Positions 59,724 through 64,000 of a stretch of DNA of 64,000 bases are shown in pieces. Each line of letters starts with the position of its first letter. The stretch's first letter is position 1. Under the pieces are notes generated by a model. That model saw only the letters and a program-made list of their open reading frames with translations, made no database searches and was not told the DNA's origin. This stretch comes from Piscicola geometra (Eukaryota > Annelida > Clitellata > Hirudinida > Piscicolidae), in NCBI GenBank assembly GCA_943735955.1, contig OX030959.1, forward strand, positions 4,691,241 through 4,755,240, read 5' to 3'. The translations under genes and the position numbers were made by a program.

Positions 59724-62700
59724 ATGGTTAACCCAAAAATCAAGGAGTTATTACGAATTCCATCAAACTCGATATGTGCTGATTGTCTTTCAAATGGTTT
59801 GTCTCTCGACGAAATCTTTCTGAATAAATATCCAATAGGCTTTAATAATTAAAGTTTAATTACTTATGCTCACAATCACACAGCTCCCACCCACATTTCC
59901 TGCCATTTCGGAGTGTTCATTTGTTCAAGTTGTTCCCACTTCCACCAAAACATTTTATACGGCAAGAACATTGTTAAGCCTATCGAGTCAAGCATATTCA
60001 CAGAAAAAGAGATCGAGGTAACAAAAAGTTAAAGAAAAAAATACAAAATATTTGAATGAAAATTTTATTTTTAGGTTTTGAAGAGTTTAGGAAATAAAAA
60101 AAGCAATGAAAAGTACGAAAGGAATGTCCCATCATGCTACAAAAAGCCCACATACGAAGACCCTTTGTCAGATACATTTTGGCATTCATATTTCAGACAA
60201 CATATATTGTTAACTTAAAAATTACACCAATAAAATTGTTAAAAACCTCGAGATAATAAATTAACATATTTGAAATTTAATAACTGTTTTCTTCAATTCC
60301 TCAAGGGTGCTGATGGAGCAGTGGATCCGTGCGAAGTACGAAAGGAATGAGTTTGATGAGTTCAGTGGCAGACACTCGTACCTGGAGAATGTCTTCGAAG
60401 GGTCTGTGCCTGCTGCATCATTCAAATGAGCATGATAGAGAGGATGATGATCACTTATAAATATAAATAATTCAAATTAATTTTCTTTTTCATCAATTCT
60501 GTTGGATACGGCCACACCATTCACCCTCTTGAAACACCTCTTCCACCACAACAAACAAACACTACCACCACAACAACAACAACTCCACACCACAACAAAC
60601 AACTCCACACTACAACAAACAACTCCACACCACAACAACAACAACTCCACACCACAACAACAACTCCACACTACAACAAACAACTCCACACCACAACAAC
60701 AACAACTCCACACAACAACAACTCCACACCACAACAACAACTCCACACAACAACAACAACTCCACAACAACAACTCCACAAAAACAACTCCACACCACAA
60801 CAACAACTCCACACAACAACAACAACTCCACACCAGTTTCTTATGGAAACGTGGCAAGGAGAAGAACGTCTTCAAGGTTCGCAGGTTCGTCCTCAACAAG
60901 AACCTCAAGCTCCTCATGTACTTCACCAAGGAAGGAGTGAGTGGCAGGAGGGGGAGGAGTGAGTGGCAGGAGGGGGAGGAATGAGTGGCAAGAAAGGGAG
61001 GAGTGAGTGGCAGGAGGGGGAGGAATGAGTGGCAGGAGAGGGGGGAGGAGTGAGTGGCAGGAGGGGGAGGAATGAGTGGCAGGAGAGGGGGGGAGAAGTG
61101 AGTGGCAGGAGGGGGAGGAATGAGTGGCAGGAGGGGGAGGAGTGAGTGGCAAGAGGGGGGAGGAGTGAGTGGCAGGAGGGGGAGGAGTGAGTGGCAAGAG
61201 TGGGAGGAGTGAGTGGCAAGGGGGGTCAATCAGAACAATTAAAGACCCACATTGTTGCAGACTAAAATTGTTTATTGGCGCTTTTAAGTAGGCCATTGTA
61301 CGGGTTATATGCCTTTTTTATAATATTATTATCATCATCTTTTTTTTTCTTCTCCTTAATCTCCCCCTTCTTACAAAATTATTATTATTATACTTATTAT
61401 TATTATTATACTTATTATCAATATTCAAAAGAAATCTCGCCGCTCTCCCATGCAGCAGGACGTGCAGGCGAAGGCGAAGTTGAACGTGGAGCAGCTGGAG
61501 GTGTTCATCCAGCCCGAGAAGGTAGGAAAGGACTTCGGAATGCAGGTGCTTGTTCCTTGGTGGTGGTGGTGGTTCTTGTGGTGGTGCTAGTGGGGGTGCT
61601 TGTGGTGGTGGTGTTGCTTGTGGTGGTGCTTGTGGTGGTGGTTGTTCCTTGGTGGTGGTGGTGGTTGTGGTGCTTGTGGTGGTGCTTGTGGTGGTGCTTG
61701 TGGTGGTGCTTGTGGTGGTGGTGGTTGTGGAGGTGCTAGTGGTGGTGCTTGTGGTGGTGGTTGTTCCTTGGTGGTGGTGGTTGTGGTGGTGGTTGTTCTT
61801 TGGTGGTGGTGGTTGTGGTGGTGCTTGTGGTGGTGGTGCTTGTGGTGGTGGTGCTTGTGGTGGTGGTGGTTGTGGTGGTGGTGGTTGTGGTGGTGCTAGT
61901 GGTGGTGCTTGTGGTGGTGGTTGTTCCTTGGTGGTGGTGGTTGTGGTGGTGGTTGTTCCTTGGTGGTGGTTGTGGTGGTGGTTGTGGTGGTGGTTGTTCC
62001 TTGGTGGTGGTGGTTGTGGTGGTGGTGATTGTGGTGGTGGTTGTTTCTTGGTGATGGTGGTGGTGGTGGTGGTGGTGGTGGTGCTTGTGGTGGTGGTGCT
62101 TGTGGTGGTGGTGCTTGTGGTGGTGCTTGTGGTGGTGGTTGTTTCTGGATGGTGGTGGTTGTGGTGGTGGTTGTTTCTTGGTGGTGGTGCATGTGGTGGT
62201 GCTTGTATTGGTACTTGTGGTGGTGCTGGTTGTGGGTTGGGTGAGGGAGGAAGAGAAGGAGAGAGTAGAGAGAAAAGGAAGGAAGGAATGGGGAAGGAGA
62301 TCAAGAGTGATAGGGAGGAGGGAAGAAGGGTTTGGATGTGGTTGATTGGTTTTTTGTGTGAATGTAATTAGTGTGAATGTTAGTTAAGCGGATCATCATC
62401 ATCACTCAGATAATGGTTGACAGTTCAGAGTTGACTAGATCCTTGTATGTGTATGCCGAGACTGGCGAGGTCGGTGCTGATGATGATAATTAAAATGTCT
62501 GACTATAATCATAACCAATCAGAATGACCAAGCAAAGCACATCACTTTTCCAATATCACTGCTTTTGAGGCACCATCATTTCACCTTTATCACTTCAACT
62601 TCCGCATCCTCATTATCACCACAATCACCCCTTATAACCACACCATCCAACTATCATCATCACCACAATCACCCCTTATAACCACACCATCCAACTATCA

Positions 62701-63940
62701 TCATCACCACAATCACCCCTTATAACCACACCATCCAACTATCATCATCACCACAATCACCCCTTCCAACCACACCATCCAACTATCATCATCACCACTT
62801 CATCCATCCAACTATCATCACCACTCCATCCTACCACCACCACCACCCTCACCACGACGGCGCACAGGACATGGTGAATTGGTACACAGCGATCTACAGC
62901 TGCAAACTGCAGTGGCTGCAGATCGCCTTCCCCTGCACGCCTGTCGCCAACGTTTGTCTTGCTTGTGTTTGAGAAGTTAATACAATAAAATATATGTATG
63001 ATCTGATACAATGAAATTCTTTTATAAATTAATACAACAATATACATGTATGAATTGATACAATAGCATAAAGTTGTAAATGGCCTATGTCAACCTCTTT
63101 GGCAGTTCCAGAAGGCCCTGTGGTCCAGCGTGGTGAAGGAGGGCTGGTTGCTGAAGTGTGGTCCCCGCAAGAACGATGCCTTCTACAGACGATGGGTGGT
63201 GCTCGTCAAGCGGAAGCTTCTCTACTACATTGAGCCCATGGTGTGTGTGTGCGTTTGTGTGTGTGCGTGCGAGATGTTTTGTCGGTGTCTGTGTGTTGCT
63301 AATCACCCACAACTTACCAGGCATAAACACTCCAACACCACACCAAAACCTCGACAACACAGGATCCGTTTCCGAAGGGAGAAGTCTTCATCGGATCGAA
63401 GGAGTTAGGCAGCTACTCGGTGAAGGCTATTCAGGCGCCAGAGGCGAGCGGAGAAGACGGCCATGACGACCGCTTGAGCGCTTGCAGCAGTGGCACCAGC
63501 AACTCGGCAGGCAGTGCCACCACCACTGCGCCACGCAAGGGCTTCGGCTTCTGCGTGGAGACTCCTCGACGACTGTTCACCTTCCAGACCGACTCGGAGG
63601 CGCTGCAGGCAGATTGGATCGATGCGGTGCAGTCGCTCATCGACCAGCCCCTCTCTTCCGCCGACCAAAGTGGGTGCTTGATTGCTTCAATGGCTCTTTG
63701 AAGTGTGCTCTGATTCGAAGATGCAAGTTGTTGTCTTTAAGAATTTGTTTATTTGTTGTGTCTAGGTGGATCTTCTCAGCTTAACTTGCAATCTATGCTT
63801 TCTTCACTCCATCTCCTCCACCTCTCTCCTCCTCCACTTCTCTCCCCACCACCTCGACAGAGACCCTGAACAGGACTGGAGTGAAGAGGGTCGTATCCAA
63901 GAGAATCTCCAACTTCATCTCCAATGCATTCAACAAATAA
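59724..63940 (+). CDS. ADAP1: ADAP (centaurin-alpha): ArfGAP with dual PH domains, arginine finger replaced
   Basis: Eleven exons: 59724-59796, 59884-60017, 60075-60166, 60306-60401, 60837-60936, 61456-61545, 62410-62469, 62868-62951, 63106-63240, 63363-63669 and 63861-63940 (416 aa). The ArfGAP zinc finger has CADC and CSSC (SICADCLSN, GVFICSSCSHFHQN). The family-specific EQWIRAKYERNEF follows, then PH1 (GFLWKRGKEKN, MVNWYTAIYSCKLQWLQIAF) and PH2 (VVKEGWLLKCGPRKNDAFYRRW, GEVFIGSKELG). ADAPs bind PIP3/IP4 and act on Arf6 at the plasma membrane. The catalytic arginine of the finger (HRN in relatives) reads HQN here, so GAP activity may be lost. The exon 6 acceptor is a CAGCAG tandem. PH2 has a Ser/Gly/Thr-rich insert of about 25 aa. 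Introns 4, 5, 6 and 7 are filled with minisatellites. Confidence 0.93.
60545..60835. repeat. CCACACCACAACAACAACT minisatellite in ADAP intron 4
   Basis: Irregular 14-22-bp units of CAACAACAACTCCACACCA. The array runs into the acceptor of exon 5 (CACACCAG, ending 60836). Confidence 0.92.
60937..61217 (+). repeat. 22-bp minisatellite containing the 5' splice site of ADAP exon 5
   Basis: Units of GTGAGTGGCAGGAGGGGGAG plus GA, starting exactly at the donor after 60936. GTGAGT recurs at 60959 and 61003 and several more times; other units carry ATGAGT. Confidence 0.93.
61550..62235. repeat. GTGGTGGTGCTTGTGGTGGTG minisatellite in ADAP intron 6
   Basis: About 690 bp of GGT-rich units with TGCTTG and TTCCTTGG punctuation, starting next to the donor of exon 6 (GTGCTTG at 61546). 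Gly-, Trp- and Val-rich frames inside are artefacts. Confidence 0.95.
62618..62800. repeat. 43-bp minisatellite in ADAP intron 7
   Basis: About four units containing CACAATCACCCCTTATAACC and CACACCATCCAACTATCATC, upstream of exon 8. Confidence 0.9.
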
Positions 63941-64000
63941 GAAGAATAATCATTATCATTATTATTTTTAAGATATTAGTTTCTGTTATTGTTGCTATTA

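Noticed and set aside
61550..62371. Gly-rich, Trp-rich and Val-rich frames up to 328 codons
   Set aside because: All derive from the GGT satellite in ADAP intron 6.

Overview
This is a stretch of nuclear genome from a bilaterian animal, probably an invertebrate. It has spliced genes with GT-AG introns, short exons in conserved animal families (SLC7, membrane serine proteases, eIF4A, papain-type protease, GPCR, kelch, SR protein, FEM1, ADAP), short intergenic gaps and very many micro- and minisatellites. I cannot name the species. Exon models were built by eye from splice signals, reading phase and known family sequence. In every complete multi-exon model the phases join and the coding length is a multiple of three.

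Layout. 1-2902 (minus, runs off the left edge): BRCT protein resembling the PTIP/PAXIP1 N-terminus, with a foldback-like element (790-2011) inside one predicted exon. 3306-6128 (plus) and 6476-8855 (minus): tail-to-tail pair of SLC7 amino acid transporters. 9882-13327 (plus), 13814-16789, 17384-20410 and 20678-24038 (all minus): four type II transmembrane serine proteases with identical 13-exon plans. The first and last are an inverted duplicate pair. 24499-28857 and 29163-31531 (minus): eIF4A3 and an eIF4A-like paralogue with the same eleven exon lengths. 31790-35470 (minus): papain-family cysteine protease. 38093-39777 (plus): class A GPCR. 41270-47020 (minus): one uninterrupted 1916-codon frame rich in low complexity. 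47317-51940 (minus): KLHL1/4/5-type BTB-kelch protein. 52596-55063 (plus): SR splicing factor. 55553-58597 (plus): FEM1. 59724-63940 (plus): ADAP (ArfGAP with two PH domains).

Themes. Genes here duplicate locally, both in tandem and inverted, and paralogues exchange sequence: nearly identical tracts cross exon-intron borders between copies whose flanks have diverged. Satellites sit mainly in introns and often abut or contain splice sites. In the SR and ADAP genes the satellite unit itself carries copies of the 5' splice site. The proteases look like membrane-anchored enzymes with an unusual zymogen activation site and specificity pocket. They are the best candidate for new biology here, together with the splice-site satellites, the element in the PTIP-like gene and the giant low-complexity frame.
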